Assembly: GCA_021413845.1 (NCBI GenBank) | Contig: JAIOPP010000008.1 | Location: forward strand, 1-64,000 | DNA length: 64,000 nucleotides | Source of the DNA: Planctomycetia bacterium | GTDB lineage: Bacteria > Planctomycetota > Planctomycetia > Pirellulales > PNKZ01 | Direction of reading: 5' to 3' | The notes under the pieces: model-generated | What the model was told of the DNA's origin: nothing | Database searches by the model: none | What the model saw: the letters and a program-made list of their open reading frames with translations, nothing else | Shown here: positions 1 to 8,497 of the stretch, one piece after another | Numbering within the stretch: the stretch's first letter is position 1 | How the letters are laid out: each line of letters starts with the position of its first letter | Made by a program: the position numbers and the translations under genes

Positions 1-913
1 CCGGCGGTTCGTGTTCGTAGTCTTTCCACTTCATCGGCCGGCGGAACGGCTCGATGCGTAGCACGACTTCGCCATTTTGAAAGATACGAACAGTGCCGCT
101 CGATTCGCTCACGGCGACGGCCACGGCTTTGGTCGTGCGACTGATGGCGGCGGCCGCCCAGTGTCGGGCGCCTAAGCCTTTCGAGAGCATGATGTCGGCG
201 GCCGAGGCGTCGACGTATTGCGCGGCGGCTTCCACGGTGCCGTCGCCGGCGACGATGATCGCGCCGTCCATCTGGGCAATCTCTTTGATTCCTTCGCGGA
301 CGCGCGAGCTTTTCAAGTTGCGCTCTTTACGGCTGTAACCTTTCACGGGATCGAAGCCGGTGACGTGCGACATTTTGCGCACCTTCACGGAATCGCCGAC
401 GACGAAGAACGTGCCGACCGGCTTTCCTTCGCGCCCTTCACGGCCGATTTCCAATGCCAAGTTCACGACCGTTTGCAACGTATCGAGCGGGACGCGGGTG
501 CCGAGTTGTTGCAGGTCGCGCACCGTGAGCCGGCCGAGGTGGTCGTCGAGATCGATCACGCTCATCGAGTCGAGCGAGCCGGCCTCGAAGCCCGAGTAGA
601 GCGCGGCGACACGCGAGCCGGGCGGAACGTGCTCTTCCGAGATCGCCTTCAAAAGCGCTTGCGAGAGTTTGTCGTAGACCGGCATCTCGGTCATTTCGAC
701 GAAGACGCAGGTCATGCCGGCAGCCTCGGCCGCGACGATCGACGTCGCCGATTCCAGAGCGACGATCACTTTTTGGCCGTCGGCGACACGGCTGATCGGT
801 TCCCAATCGGCGTGGTCTTCCAAGAGGAGCATAACGGCATCGGCGCCGACCGACTTCGAGAGTCGGACGACTTCGCGGAACATCGTTAGAAACTCTTCGT
901 TGGAACGAACCAT
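1..913 (-). CDS. DacZ-like diadenylate cyclase (DisA_N domain), 3' end outside window
   Basis: The frame encodes a cytoplasmic protein that would make cyclic di-AMP from two ATP. The N-terminal part (about 120 residues) reads like a pyruvate-kinase C-type alpha/beta domain. The DisA_N catalytic domain follows, with the DGA motif in QMDGAIIVAGDGTVEA and, about 40 residues later, GLGARHWAAAAIS. That second motif has RHxAAA rather than the RHR of DisA and DacA, which as I recall is usual for the archaeal and planctomycete DacZ branch. The frame is still open at base 1, so the C-terminus is missing. I chose the ATG at 913, which has AGG about six bases upstream, but the frame stays open to another ATG at 1102. 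Function is inferred from motifs. No other c-di-AMP gene is visible in the window. Confidence 0.85.
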   Translation of the reverse strand, partial: MVRSNEEFLTMFREVVRLSKSVGADAVMLLLEDHADWEPISRVADGQKVIVALESATSIVAAEAAGMTCVFVEMTEMPVYDKLSQALLKAISEEHVPPGSRVAALYSGFEAGSLDSMSVIDLDDHLGRLTVRDLQQLGTRVPLDTLQTVVNLALEIGREGREGKPVGTFFVVGDSVKVRKMSHVTGFDPVKGYSRKERNLKSSRVREGIKEIAQMDGAIIVAGDGTVEAAAQYVDASAADIMLSKGLGARHWAAAAISRTTKAVAVAVSESSGTVRIFQNGEVVLRIEPFRRPMKWKDYEHEPP

Positions 914-1199
914 CGGCACCTGCCGCCGCGTGAGAAAGGGAACCGTATCGCAGGAGACCGGCGCGAAGGCCGGCAGCGAGAAGACGTCCGAATCGTAGAA
1001 GTTTTCACCCTCGTAGGCAACGGGGATTCGCGCTCGGCACGCGAATAAAAAACGGCACGACGGACGACCCGGCTGCGAGCTCCGCCGCGCTTTCGCTCGC
1101 ATGGCGGCAGGCCGTCAAACGCCGAAGCCGCTGCAGCGGCGGGAGTGCGGGCTCCCGGCGATGCGCGGCCTCGGCTCTTTCAAACGTCGGAAACCTGGC

Positions 1200-3338
1200 T
1201 TAACGCTCTTGCGTCGGGCGTTGGGCGGTCTTCAACGGACGTTTGGTAACGAGTCCTTCGAACGAGCGGAGCGGCCCGCCGAACACGCGTTCGTTGTAGA
1301 TCTGGAGCGCGTGCAAGGCGTGGCCGAGGTGTCCGATCTCCCATTCGCTGACATCTTCGTTCAGCAAGATATCGGTGACGTACTTCACGGCTTTCACCAT
1401 CCGCGGATCGCGAAGTTCTTCATCCGAGAGGGAGAACGCCAGCCATTCGAGCGTATGGCCGGTCGTCTGCAGCCGACGGTCGATGTCGCTGCGGGCTTCC
1501 TTGCGAACGAACCAAGCGGTGCTGAACGAGCCGTCGGGGTTCTGCAGGCTCCAAGTATATTTATGGTACTGATCGATATACTTTTGCGCTTCGAGATACA
1601 TGCCCGTGATCGGCTCTTCGCGTTGTTCGCGTTTGCGAACGGCATAGCTCAGGCCCATCAGGCGATGCGTGCCGCCGCAGGCCGCTCCGCGCACCGGTTG
1701 CACGATCTCTTCGCGAATCAAGCGATCGAGCGACCACTCTTGGCCTTGGAAGTTGGTCCACGTGGCATCGCTCGGCAAGTAGTGCATCAGGCTGATGAGC
1801 TTGAAGGTCAGCTCGGTTCCGGCCTCGCAGTCTTTCTTCTCGGCTTCGATCAGGTCTTCAAGCGTGAACTGCTGGCCGCCGACGTAGAGCGGGTAGTCGC
1901 GTTGCAGATACGATTGCGCGAGGATCGCGAGAAACTGACCGGAATGCCCCTGCACGCCCGGCCCTCGGAGCGCGTAGAGTTCTCCTTTGCGAATCGTGAG
2001 AATCGGTTGATTCTTGCAGATGCCGCTGAAGCAGAGATGCCCGATCGCAGTCATCGGCTCGCCCCCGGGACCTCCCTTGCGAATCCGCGTGTCGACACCG
2101 TAGGCGACGATCGCGTGCATGACTTCCCAAGGGCTTTGATCGCGCGTGTTCAACGTCCAGTTCTGATAATAGAGGGCGAGCGCGGATTGCGTTCGCTTCT
2201 TCAATTGCGCCAGTTCCGACGAAAGCGGCACGTCTTGCTGCGACTCGAAGAGCTCTCGCGAGTTGGCGTCGGCCGGCGTGCGACCGATGACCGATTTGTC
2301 TCCGGATTCTTCGTCGCTTTCGCGCAACGGAAGGAGTCGGCCCGGCTCGGAAGGATCGCTCGTGCGCACCGGCTTGGAACGTGGGTGGCCGTTGTCCGAA
2401 GCGACCGTCGACGGTCGGGTGTCGCGCGATTCGGCATTCTTGGTAACCGCTTTGTCTTTATTATCTTTATTCGGCGCAACCGCATTCGGTGTTACCACGG
2501 CCGGGGCGAGTTCTTTCGGCTTCACGACCTGCGGATCGGTCGGACTACGCAGCCCGGCCGCTGGAGCGAGCGGGTTGGAAGAACTCGACACGCTCGGACC
2601 TCGCAAGGCCGGCTCATGCCCCCCTTCGGCATCGCGTAGGGCGTTATGAAGCTGCGCCTTCTCAGCGGCCGACGATTCGGTCGTCGTCGATTTGTTCGAT
2701 GTCGAGTTACTCGATTTCGCCACCGGCGGAGTGAGCAGCGGCGTGGTCTTCGGCTCGGTCGAGGTCGGAGCGACTACGGTCGGCGATGCCAACGTGGGCG
2801 CGGCCAAGTCCGCAGGCGTTGCAGCCGGCGCCTTCTTTTCGGTCGACGGTTCCTTGCTCGACTGCGTCTTCGCGGAAGTTGAATCGGCGACGGTCGTCGT
2901 TGCCGTCGTCGTCGATTCCGCGGTCGTCGAGGCCGCGGTCGATTCGCTCGCCGCCGGCTTGTGCTTCGGCGGATAGGCCGGATGGACGATCTTGCCGTTC
3001 GTCGGCGCAGCGACCGCGGGCTTATGCGCTAAGAGTTCCGGCGCGAGCGTGCTCTTCGCCGGCGTCGCGGCGGTCGTGGACGAAGATTGACGGCGCGACG
3101 ACGACGGCGCACCGTCGGGCTCGGTCGTAACGATCGACGAGACGATCGGGTCGGCTTGGTCGCGCGGCGGTGATGTGTTCGGCGCGTCGTTTCGTTTTTC
3201 GTTGATCGGCTCTTCGGCGTTCACGACCGTGGCAGGGGCAACCTTAGTAATCGCACGTGACAAGCTGCCCGCTTGCGACGTCGTAGTAAGAAGCAGGGCA
3301 CACAAACTCAAAAAAAGTCTAAAACGGCTGATCTTCAT
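1200..3338 (-). CDS. Secreted planctomycete protein with low-complexity linker and toroid-like C-terminal domain
   Basis: This is a 712-residue protein starting at the ATG at 3338, which is preceded by AAGGCAGGG and followed by a clear signal peptide (MKISRFRLFLSLCALLL). The open frame continues upstream to 3590, but that extension has no signal-peptide character. Residues about 30-370 are Ser/Thr/Pro/Ala-rich and disordered-looking. The last 300 residues are well folded in appearance, with phrases such as WSLQNPDGSFSTAWF and HTLEWLAFSLSDEEL. These resemble the alpha-alpha toroid of terpenoid cyclase/prenyltransferase-like proteins. I recognise the type as common in planctomycetes but know no function. 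It is probably exported and acts in the cell envelope or periplasm. The enzymatic label is not supported. Confidence 0.75.
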   Translation of the reverse strand: MKISRFRLFLSLCALLLTTTSQAGSLSRAITKVAPATVVNAEEPINEKRNDAPNTSPPRDQADPIVSSIVTTEPDGAPSSSRRQSSSTTAATPAKSTLAPELLAHKPAVAAPTNGKIVHPAYPPKHKPAASESTAASTTAESTTTATTTVADSTSAKTQSSKEPSTEKKAPAATPADLAAPTLASPTVVAPTSTEPKTTPLLTPPVAKSSNSTSNKSTTTESSAAEKAQLHNALRDAEGGHEPALRGPSVSSSSNPLAPAAGLRSPTDPQVVKPKELAPAVVTPNAVAPNKDNKDKAVTKNAESRDTRPSTVASDNGHPRSKPVRTSDPSEPGRLLPLRESDEESGDKSVIGRTPADANSRELFESQQDVPLSSELAQLKKRTQSALALYYQNWTLNTRDQSPWEVMHAIVAYGVDTRIRKGGPGGEPMTAIGHLCFSGICKNQPILTIRKGELYALRGPGVQGHSGQFLAILAQSYLQRDYPLYVGGQQFTLEDLIEAEKKDCEAGTELTFKLISLMHYLPSDATWTNFQGQEWSLDRLIREEIVQPVRGAACGGTHRLMGLSYAVRKREQREEPITGMYLEAQKYIDQYHKYTWSLQNPDGSFSTAWFVRKEARSDIDRRLQTTGHTLEWLAFSLSDEELRDPRMVKAVKYVTDILLNEDVSEWEIGHLGHALHALQIYNERVFGGPLRSFEGLVTKRPLKTAQRPTQER

Positions 3339-3902
3339 GACCCTGCCTTTTCGCTGGTGAGCTATTCTCAAAGTCGTACGAACAGACTCGCCTGACGCGA
3401 AATCCGGTCGTTCGACGTTCGCGCGTCGTGCGCGTCGATGGAACGAGGAACCATTTGCCGGCACGAGGCTAGGGCGGCAGTTTCTTCCCAGCGACGACTT
3501 CGACAGTCGCCGAAAACGAAGAATCTCGATCGCCAAGTGCGTAGGAGAGGTATCGTCCCTTTCAGCCGGAATTTGCGTTAGGCTTGGCAAAAGCGGAAGC
3601 CTCTCGCTAAAGCACCTAACTTGCCCGCTGCCGGCAATGAAGCGTGCGCTTTATTACCGAGAAGTTACCGGAGAGACGGATTTATCGCTCATGTCGGGCC
3701 GGCGAACACGCCGCGTCTCCGACGAACGATGCAGAAAGATGACAAACGGCGCGCGAAGAAAGTGAGAGAAAAAAAGAAATCGTTTCGCTTGCCGCAAGCG
3801 TCGGCAACTTAGCGAAAAAAATGAACGGACTCTTCTAGTAAGGAGAGTCTAGCAACGAGAGTGCGAACGAAAAATTTCGCGCGAGTCATTCGCGCCGGCG
3901 AC
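3339..3902. other. Intergenic region, 564 bp
   Basis: This lies upstream of the secreted toroid-like protein and downstream of the HEAT lipoprotein. It should hold the promoter of the former. I see no convincing ORF, tRNA or terminator. A 63-codon plus-strand ORF here has no recognisable start signal or family. Confidence 0.5.
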
Positions 3903-4622
3903 TTAGAACAGGTCGAGCTTGGCCCGTTGCGTCACCGAGATTTCGGCCGGCTGGCCTCCCTTCGCGAATTCGCGCCAAGCATTCGCATCGTCGCCGAAAT
4001 CTTTGCCCGAGATGAGCCGCATCGATTGCACGGCCCGATACTGCAGCGCCGGATCGGGATCTTCCAATGCCGGCGCGAGAGCCGTGATGGCGTCTTGTCC
4101 ACCGACTTTGCCGAGACATCGAACGGCGGCGAGGCGTACATCGACGCTGGCGTCTTTACGGAGCGCTTCGCTGAGTTGCGGAATCGCTTGCGGCCCGCCG
4201 TGCTTGGCCCAGGCCTCGCAGCCGGCGATCCGCACATCGCGGCTCGCGTCCCCCATGCCGGCTTTGATCGTCTCCGCAGCCAGGGGCGATCCGCAAGTCG
4301 CGATCGCTTTCAGAATCTCGGCTCGAATCAGGGCGTCGGCTTCGTCGCGATAGGCGTTGGCGTAAATCTCGGCCTTGGCTTGTTGCTCGGCCGGAGGAAG
4401 AGTCGACATCACCAGCGCTTCGGCCCGCAGCGCTTCGACGCGCTCCGCCGGAATCTGCCCCTTGTAGGTCTTGTCGACTTCCTTCTTGTCCCAGAAAGTC
4501 ATGGTTTGCATCCACTCCGGACGGGCCCGCGTGGAGGAGCAACCGGAGTAGATAAGCATGGCACCGGCCGTAAGCGTGGCCGAGATCTTGCCGAGACGTG
4601 CGGAAAATTTGAACATAGCCAT
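3903..4622 (-). CDS. HEAT-repeat lipoprotein
   Basis: The 239-residue protein probably starts at the ATG at 4622 (a second ATG is two codons later). An N-terminal hydrophobic segment ends in a lipobox-like YSGC at about residues 25-28, so it is likely a lipoprotein anchored to a membrane facing the periplasm. From about residue 100 it carries HEAT/PBS-lyase-type repeats of about 30 residues, for example DVRIAGCEAWAKHGG and DVRLAAVRCLGKVGG. HEAT repeats form protein-binding solenoids, so a scaffolding role is the natural guess, but no partner is visible. The longer frame up to 4757 lacks signal-peptide features and was not used. No strong Shine-Dalgarno sequence precedes either start. Confidence 0.8.
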   Translation of the reverse strand: MAMFKFSARLGKISATLTAGAMLIYSGCSSTRARPEWMQTMTFWDKKEVDKTYKGQIPAERVEALRAEALVMSTLPPAEQQAKAEIYANAYRDEADALIRAEILKAIATCGSPLAAETIKAGMGDASRDVRIAGCEAWAKHGGPQAIPQLSEALRKDASVDVRLAAVRCLGKVGGQDAITALAPALEDPDPALQYRAVQSMRLISGKDFGDDANAWREFAKGGQPAEISVTQRAKLDLF

Positions 4623-4905
4623 CGTCGACGCTTGAGCAAGGAGTGGGATGAAGCGAGGGTCGACCGACGACGACGGCCGCGGAAATACATGGCGGCCGGT
4701 CGCAGGAAACGAGAGAAATGCGGCGCGGACTATATCAACGCTCGCTCGGCGGGCCAAGGCGAATCGCCGGCGCTCGAATTCAAAAGCCGAAATCGGCGTG
4801 TCGCCTGCCGACGACAGCGTCTAGTATGGAAGTTGCCGCCGTAGATGACGCTCACGCTGCCGATGCCGGCAAGCGATCGATCCACGCCTTGCAAAATATC
4901 GATCC

Positions 4906-6102
4906 ATGATGAGTTTGCCACGCGCACCCCAGCTTTCGCCACACCGCTTAGCGCCGGCAGCTTTTACGCTGCTGGGCCTCCTGCTGCTGGGACTCGTGCT
5001 GTCGTGTCTTGCGGCATCGCCGGCTGCGGCGATGGACCGGGTTCGTATGAAGCGCGAAGGGATCGAGCAGGAGCTCGTCGGCCGTGTGATCGAGAAAGCG
5101 GAAGACGGCGGGCTTCTGTTCGAAACGCGTGAAGGAACTCTTTGGACCGTGCCGCCGGAAGAGCAGCTCGGCACCTCGAACGATTCCGAACCGTTTGCGC
5201 CGTACCCTGCGGACAAGCTTGCCGAGTTGATGCTCAAGGAGCTTCCGCCGGGCTTCGAGACGTACCAGACCAAGCACTACCTGATCTGCTTCAACACCTC
5301 ACGCGCCTATGCGCAGTGGTGCGGAAGCTTGTTCGAGCGCCTCTATCAGGGCTTCGGCAACTATTGGAGCAACCGTGGTTTCGAGCCACGAGATTCCGAT
5401 CGGTTGTTGGTCGCGGTCGTGTTTGCCGATCGGACGTCGTATGCTCGTTATGCGCGGCGCGAGCTCGGCGACGGAGTCGATTCGATCATCGGCTACTACA
5501 GCCTCAAGACCGATCGAATGACGATGTACGACCTGACCGGCACGGCCGGCACGACGGGCGAGCGCGGTTCGGCGGCGCAGATCACGCAGACGCTGTCGCG
5601 GCCCGAGGCGTTTAAGACCGTCGCGACGATCGTCCACGAAGCGACGCATCAGATCGTGTTCAACTGCGGCATGCATCGCCGTTACGCGGACATACCGCTT
5701 TGGCTCAGCGAAGGGATGGCCGTGTACTTCGAGTCGCCCGACCTCGACGGCGGCAACAAAGGCTGGCGCACGATCGGGAAGGTCAACACGCCCCGGCTGC
5801 TCGCCTTTCGCCAATACCTTAGAACGCGCCCGAAAGATTCGTTGGCGTCGTTGTTGAAGGAAGACGCTCGGATGCGCAATCCGCAACTCGCGGGCAACGC
5901 CTACGCCGAAGCCTGGGCCTTGAACTACTTCCTCATCAACGTGAAAGCGAAGCAGTATCAAGAATACATGCAGGTGCTCGCCAAGAAGACACCGCTCGTC
6001 TGGGACACACCGGAAGCACGCCTAGCGCAGTTCGAGCAATCGTTCGGCAGTCTCGACGCGCTGGATAAAGAATTCGTGCGGTATATGCAGCGTTTGAAAT
6101 AG
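4906..6102 (+). CDS. DUF1570 domain protein, secreted gluzincin-like
   Basis: The 398-residue protein begins with a signal sequence or membrane anchor (hydrophobic stretch at about residues 16-42, ending AAA). The C-terminal two thirds match the planctomycete DUF1570 family. They contain VATIVHEATHQIVF, an HExxH zinc-peptidase signature, followed about 20 residues later by PLWLSEGMAVYFE, which supplies the usual third-ligand helix (W-x-x-E-G). It is therefore probably an extracytoplasmic metallopeptidase of gluzincin type. Substrate is unknown. Two ATGs in tandem (4906, 4909) are possible starts. The gene is transcribed alone, divergent from the HEAT gene. A cluster of palindromic repeats follows its stop. 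Confidence 0.85.
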   Translation: MMSLPRAPQLSPHRLAPAAFTLLGLLLLGLVLSCLAASPAAAMDRVRMKREGIEQELVGRVIEKAEDGGLLFETREGTLWTVPPEEQLGTSNDSEPFAPYPADKLAELMLKELPPGFETYQTKHYLICFNTSRAYAQWCGSLFERLYQGFGNYWSNRGFEPRDSDRLLVAVVFADRTSYARYARRELGDGVDSIIGYYSLKTDRMTMYDLTGTAGTTGERGSAAQITQTLSRPEAFKTVATIVHEATHQIVFNCGMHRRYADIPLWLSEGMAVYFESPDLDGGNKGWRTIGKVNTPRLLAFRQYLRTRPKDSLASLLKEDARMRNPQLAGNAYAEAWALNYFLINVKAKQYQEYMQVLAKKTPLVWDTPEARLAQFEQSFGSLDALDKEFVRYMQRLK

Positions 6103-6103
6103 G

Positions 6104-6131
6104 GGTCAGGGGGCGGAGGTCAGGGGGCAGT
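6104..6131. repeat. GGTCAG-type short direct repeats
   Basis: Two imperfect copies of GGTCAGGGGGC(A/G)G occur directly after the DUF1570 stop codon. Related GGTCAG/ACCGACC strings recur near 13148-13182, 34978-35034 and 56805-56832, always between genes. Confidence 0.6.
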
Positions 6132-6142
6132 TTAGGAAAGTA

Positions 6143-6167
6143 GTAGGCACGTTCCACGTGCCGTAAC
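6143..6167. repeat. REP-like palindrome, GGCACGT-TCC-ACGTGCC
   Basis: A perfect 7-bp stem (6146-6152 with 6156-6162) around a 3-base loop, inside the frame TAGGCAC...GTGCCGTA. The same 17-base core recurs exactly at 36473-36489, 30 kb away and also at gene ends. Confidence 0.75.
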
Positions 6168-6258
6168 CACGTGTCGTACGGAAGCGCCGCAAGAGATCGC
6201 ATCTCGCTCGTCAAGTACGCGAGATCGACGATCGGTCGTCATCGCGATGCCCATCGGC

Positions 6259-6310
6259 TACGGCACGCGGAGCGTGCCTGCAACGTTGTAGGCACGCTCC
6301 GCGTGCCGTA
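6259..6310. repeat. REP-like doublet in inverted orientation
   Basis: Two 25-base arms, 6259-6283 and 6286-6310, are inverted repeats of each other with one mismatch and only 2 bases between them. Each arm is itself palindromic (GGCACGC-GGA-GCGTGCC). The unit is the same family as 6143-6167 and 36607-36635. This arrangement resembles the paired REP units (BIME) of other bacteria. No REP-associated transposase is visible in the window. Confidence 0.75.
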
Positions 6311-6322
6311 ACTGACCACTGG

Positions 6323-7861
6323 TCACCGACCACCGGCCACTACTACCCCAGCAACGTCTGCTCGACGCGGCGGAGCGCTTCGTCGAAGCGGCATCTTCCG
6401 CCGACCGTGGGCAAGGCTTCGTCCGAGGCGAGCGGGGTGCCGTAAGGCCCCCGGTAACATCGAAGCGGCAACCCGCGGCGCGATGCGTGAAACGCTCGGC
6501 ATCCGCTGCGTCGGCTGAGGCTCTATCCCAGCAACGTCTGCTCGACGCGCCGTAGCGCTTCTTCGAAGGGCGAGTGCCCGATCGATCGGTTGGCGGAAGG
6601 CGTGCGCGGCGGCCAACAGTCGCTTGAGCGCGCCGTTCAACTCGCGGGCATGGCAGGAGAAGTTGGCGGCGATGAACTCGCGCACGTCGTCGGCAAGCGT
6701 CATCCCGAGCTTCGCGGCCATCCGGCCGGTGATGCCGAGCCGCGTTTGCATGTCGGGCGTTTCGATGCCGACGACCAGTCCGCCGGCGATGCGGTTGCGC
6801 AACTCAGGGCCGAGGAACCCGAGGTCGGCCGGCGGGCGATCTGCCGCGAACACGATCTGTCGCCCGTCGTGCTGGATGGCGTCGAACGTATGGACGAGCT
6901 CGACGAGCGTGGCCCGTTTGCCGGCGAGGAATTGCAGATCGTCGATGATCAACAGATGCAGACCGCGGAACTTACGGCGGAAGCTCGGCAGGCCGGTGCC
7001 GTGCAGCGAGTCGAGGAACGACGTCGTGAACTGTTCGGCGGAGAGTAGCGCGGTCTGGGCATCGGGATGGCGACGACGAACGTCCGCGATCATCGCTTCG
7101 AGCAGATGCGTCTTTCCGACACCCGTCGGTCCATGCACGACGAGCGGCGAAATGCTGCCGAGCCGTTCGGCACAACCGAGCGTCGAGGCATACGCCAACC
7201 GATTGGACGAGCCGACGACGAACTCGTCGAATTGTGCGAGGCGGCGCGGCGCGGTCGGACGTTGCGGCTTCGCAGGTGTAGCGATGTTCGCTACCGCGTG
7301 GTCGGTGCTGGGCGACGGCGGCACGGCCACCGCATCCTCGGCGATGTTGCGCATCAGTCGGGCAGCGGCCCGTTCCGCAAGATCGCCGATCGCCGTGCGA
7401 GCGAGGTCCGGATCGCGGCCGTCGATCGGGCGAGCGCCGCTCGTCGACGCAGCCGGGTTCCCTTCCGACAAGAAGCCGGTGAAGGAATGCTGTACGAACT
7501 TGGGGTGAGATTCTTCGGCCGGCTTCGCGGCATCGACGGGCTTCGCTGCCTTGCCGTGTTTGCCGGGCTTGGCCGTCGCGTCGCTCCGGCGGTTCGCCAA
7601 CTGCTTATCGACTTCGAACGCGACCGAGATTTGCGGCCCGATCGTTTCGCGAGCGGCCGCTTCGAGATGCGCTCGGAAATTGTTACGGAGCCAATCTTGG
7701 AGAAACGTATTCGCGGTCGACACGATGAGCCGGTCGCCGTCGATTCGGAAGCCGGTCGACGAAGCGAACCACATGTCGTACCGCTCGGCACCGACGCGCT
7801 CGGCGAGCGCATGGCGTAGTGCGGACACGATCTCCTTATCGTCGATGGTCACTTCCTGCAT
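6323..7861 (-). CDS. dnaA: DnaA-like replication initiator, domain IV missing and frame disturbed near the C-terminus
   Basis: DnaA binds ATP and the origin to start replication. Here the N-terminal domain I is present (VGAERYDMWFASSTGFRI), then a variable linker. The AAA+ domain III follows with Walker A GPTGVGKTHLLEA, Walker B LLIIDDLQFL, and the end-of-domain-III motif HARELNGALKRLLAAA. After HAFRQPI (about residue 425) the usual DNA-binding domain IV of about 90 residues is absent. The annotated frame continues as an unrelated arginine-rich tail. In the +1 frame, the same DNA instead reads HSPFEEALRRVEQTLLG and stops at 6523, which resembles the usual extreme C-terminus of planctomycete DnaA. 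A tandem ATCGATCG sits at the point of frame change. The gene is thus likely broken or misassembled. No second dnaA is in the window. Confidence 0.75.
   Translation of the reverse strand: MQEVTIDDKEIVSALRHALAERVGAERYDMWFASSTGFRIDGDRLIVSTANTFLQDWLRNNFRAHLEAAARETIGPQISVAFEVDKQLANRRSDATAKPGKHGKAAKPVDAAKPAEESHPKFVQHSFTGFLSEGNPAASTSGARPIDGRDPDLARTAIGDLAERAAARLMRNIAEDAVAVPPSPSTDHAVANIATPAKPQRPTAPRRLAQFDEFVVGSSNRLAYASTLGCAERLGSISPLVVHGPTGVGKTHLLEAMIADVRRRHPDAQTALLSAEQFTTSFLDSLHGTGLPSFRRKFRGLHLLIIDDLQFLAGKRATLVELVHTFDAIQHDGRQIVFAADRPPADLGFLGPELRNRIAGGLVVGIETPDMQTRLGITGRMAAKLGMTLADDVREFIAANFSCHARELNGALKRLLAAAHAFRQPIDRALALRRSATARRADVAGIEPQPTQRMPSVSRIAPRVAASMLPGALRHPARLGRSLAHGRRKMPLRRSAPPRRADVAGVVVAGGR
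6343..6391 (-). repeat. Second copy of the dnaA 3' end
   Basis: These bases, read on the minus strand, encode CRFDEALRRVEQTLLG followed by TAG. They are about 85-90 percent identical to 6523-6570, which encode FEEALRRVEQTLLG and TAG. The two stop codons are exactly 180 bases apart, so both tails lie in one frame, and that frame differs from the long dnaA ORF. Confidence 0.75.
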
Positions 7862-8497
7862 TCCCCTAGCGCCTCATGCTTGGAACGAATCCCAGTCGAA
7901 CCGGTTGCCCGAGGTCCGAAGCATCCGGCTCGTCGTACGAATCTTGCGTAGCGACGAACGGAGTCTTTCGGCTCGAGGCGGTGCTGCACGCTCTCCGCGC
8001 GCAGACCGACCTCCGGAATCGAACTTGGTTACCGCGTCTTGCTCCTCAAACCATCCGGCTCACGACCGCGGCAAACATCGTCCAACGAGGGCGTACGATA
8101 TCGGCTCGGCAGGGAGAGTGCGAAGCGTCTGCTTTCGAGACAGAGGCAGCTTCGAGGCATCACGCGCAAAACCGTTAAAGTCAATGCTTTGCGTAATGTT
8201 TTTCGAAGTCTTCGCTCGCACTTCGGTTGTCACCCGAGGAAGGGATTGTACGCCTGCCGGCACCGCTGTCAAAGCGCTAGACCCAGGCCGGCCGAGCGAT
8301 CGCGAGAACGAAAATATTCGGGCCCGTTTTTCCCGGCGGATCAAGCAACCCGTCGCGCAATCCGACGGAAAAATTTTCTTTCCATCAGCATCGACGACCG
8401 CGTGGAAAACGTGTCGGGTCGAAGCCTTGCGATTTCATCGTTCGCGCGGCGAGGAATTCGCAAAGGCTTAGCCCTCCGCGAGTTGCCGATTCACGAG
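7862..8497. other. Intergenic region upstream of dnaA-like gene, 636 bp
   Basis: This region lies between the minus-strand dnaA-like gene and the GNAT gene, so it should hold the dnaA promoter. I looked for TTATCCACA-type DnaA boxes and AT-rich unwinding tracts and found no consensus box, so I do not call an origin. No supported ORF was seen. Confidence 0.5.

Noticed and set aside
1101-2639. 512-codon plus-strand ORF
   Set aside because: It is antisense to the secreted toroid-like gene and to part of its linker; composition is Arg-rich, with no motif or start signal. High GC at third positions makes such shadows common.
3621-3812. 63-codon plus-strand ORF in the intergenic region
   Set aside because: No ribosome binding site and no recognisable sequence; Lys/Arg-rich end is from A-rich DNA.
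7862-8497. Possible chromosomal origin next to dnaA
   Set aside because: No consensus DnaA boxes or AT-rich unwinding element, and the dnaA-like gene itself is damaged.
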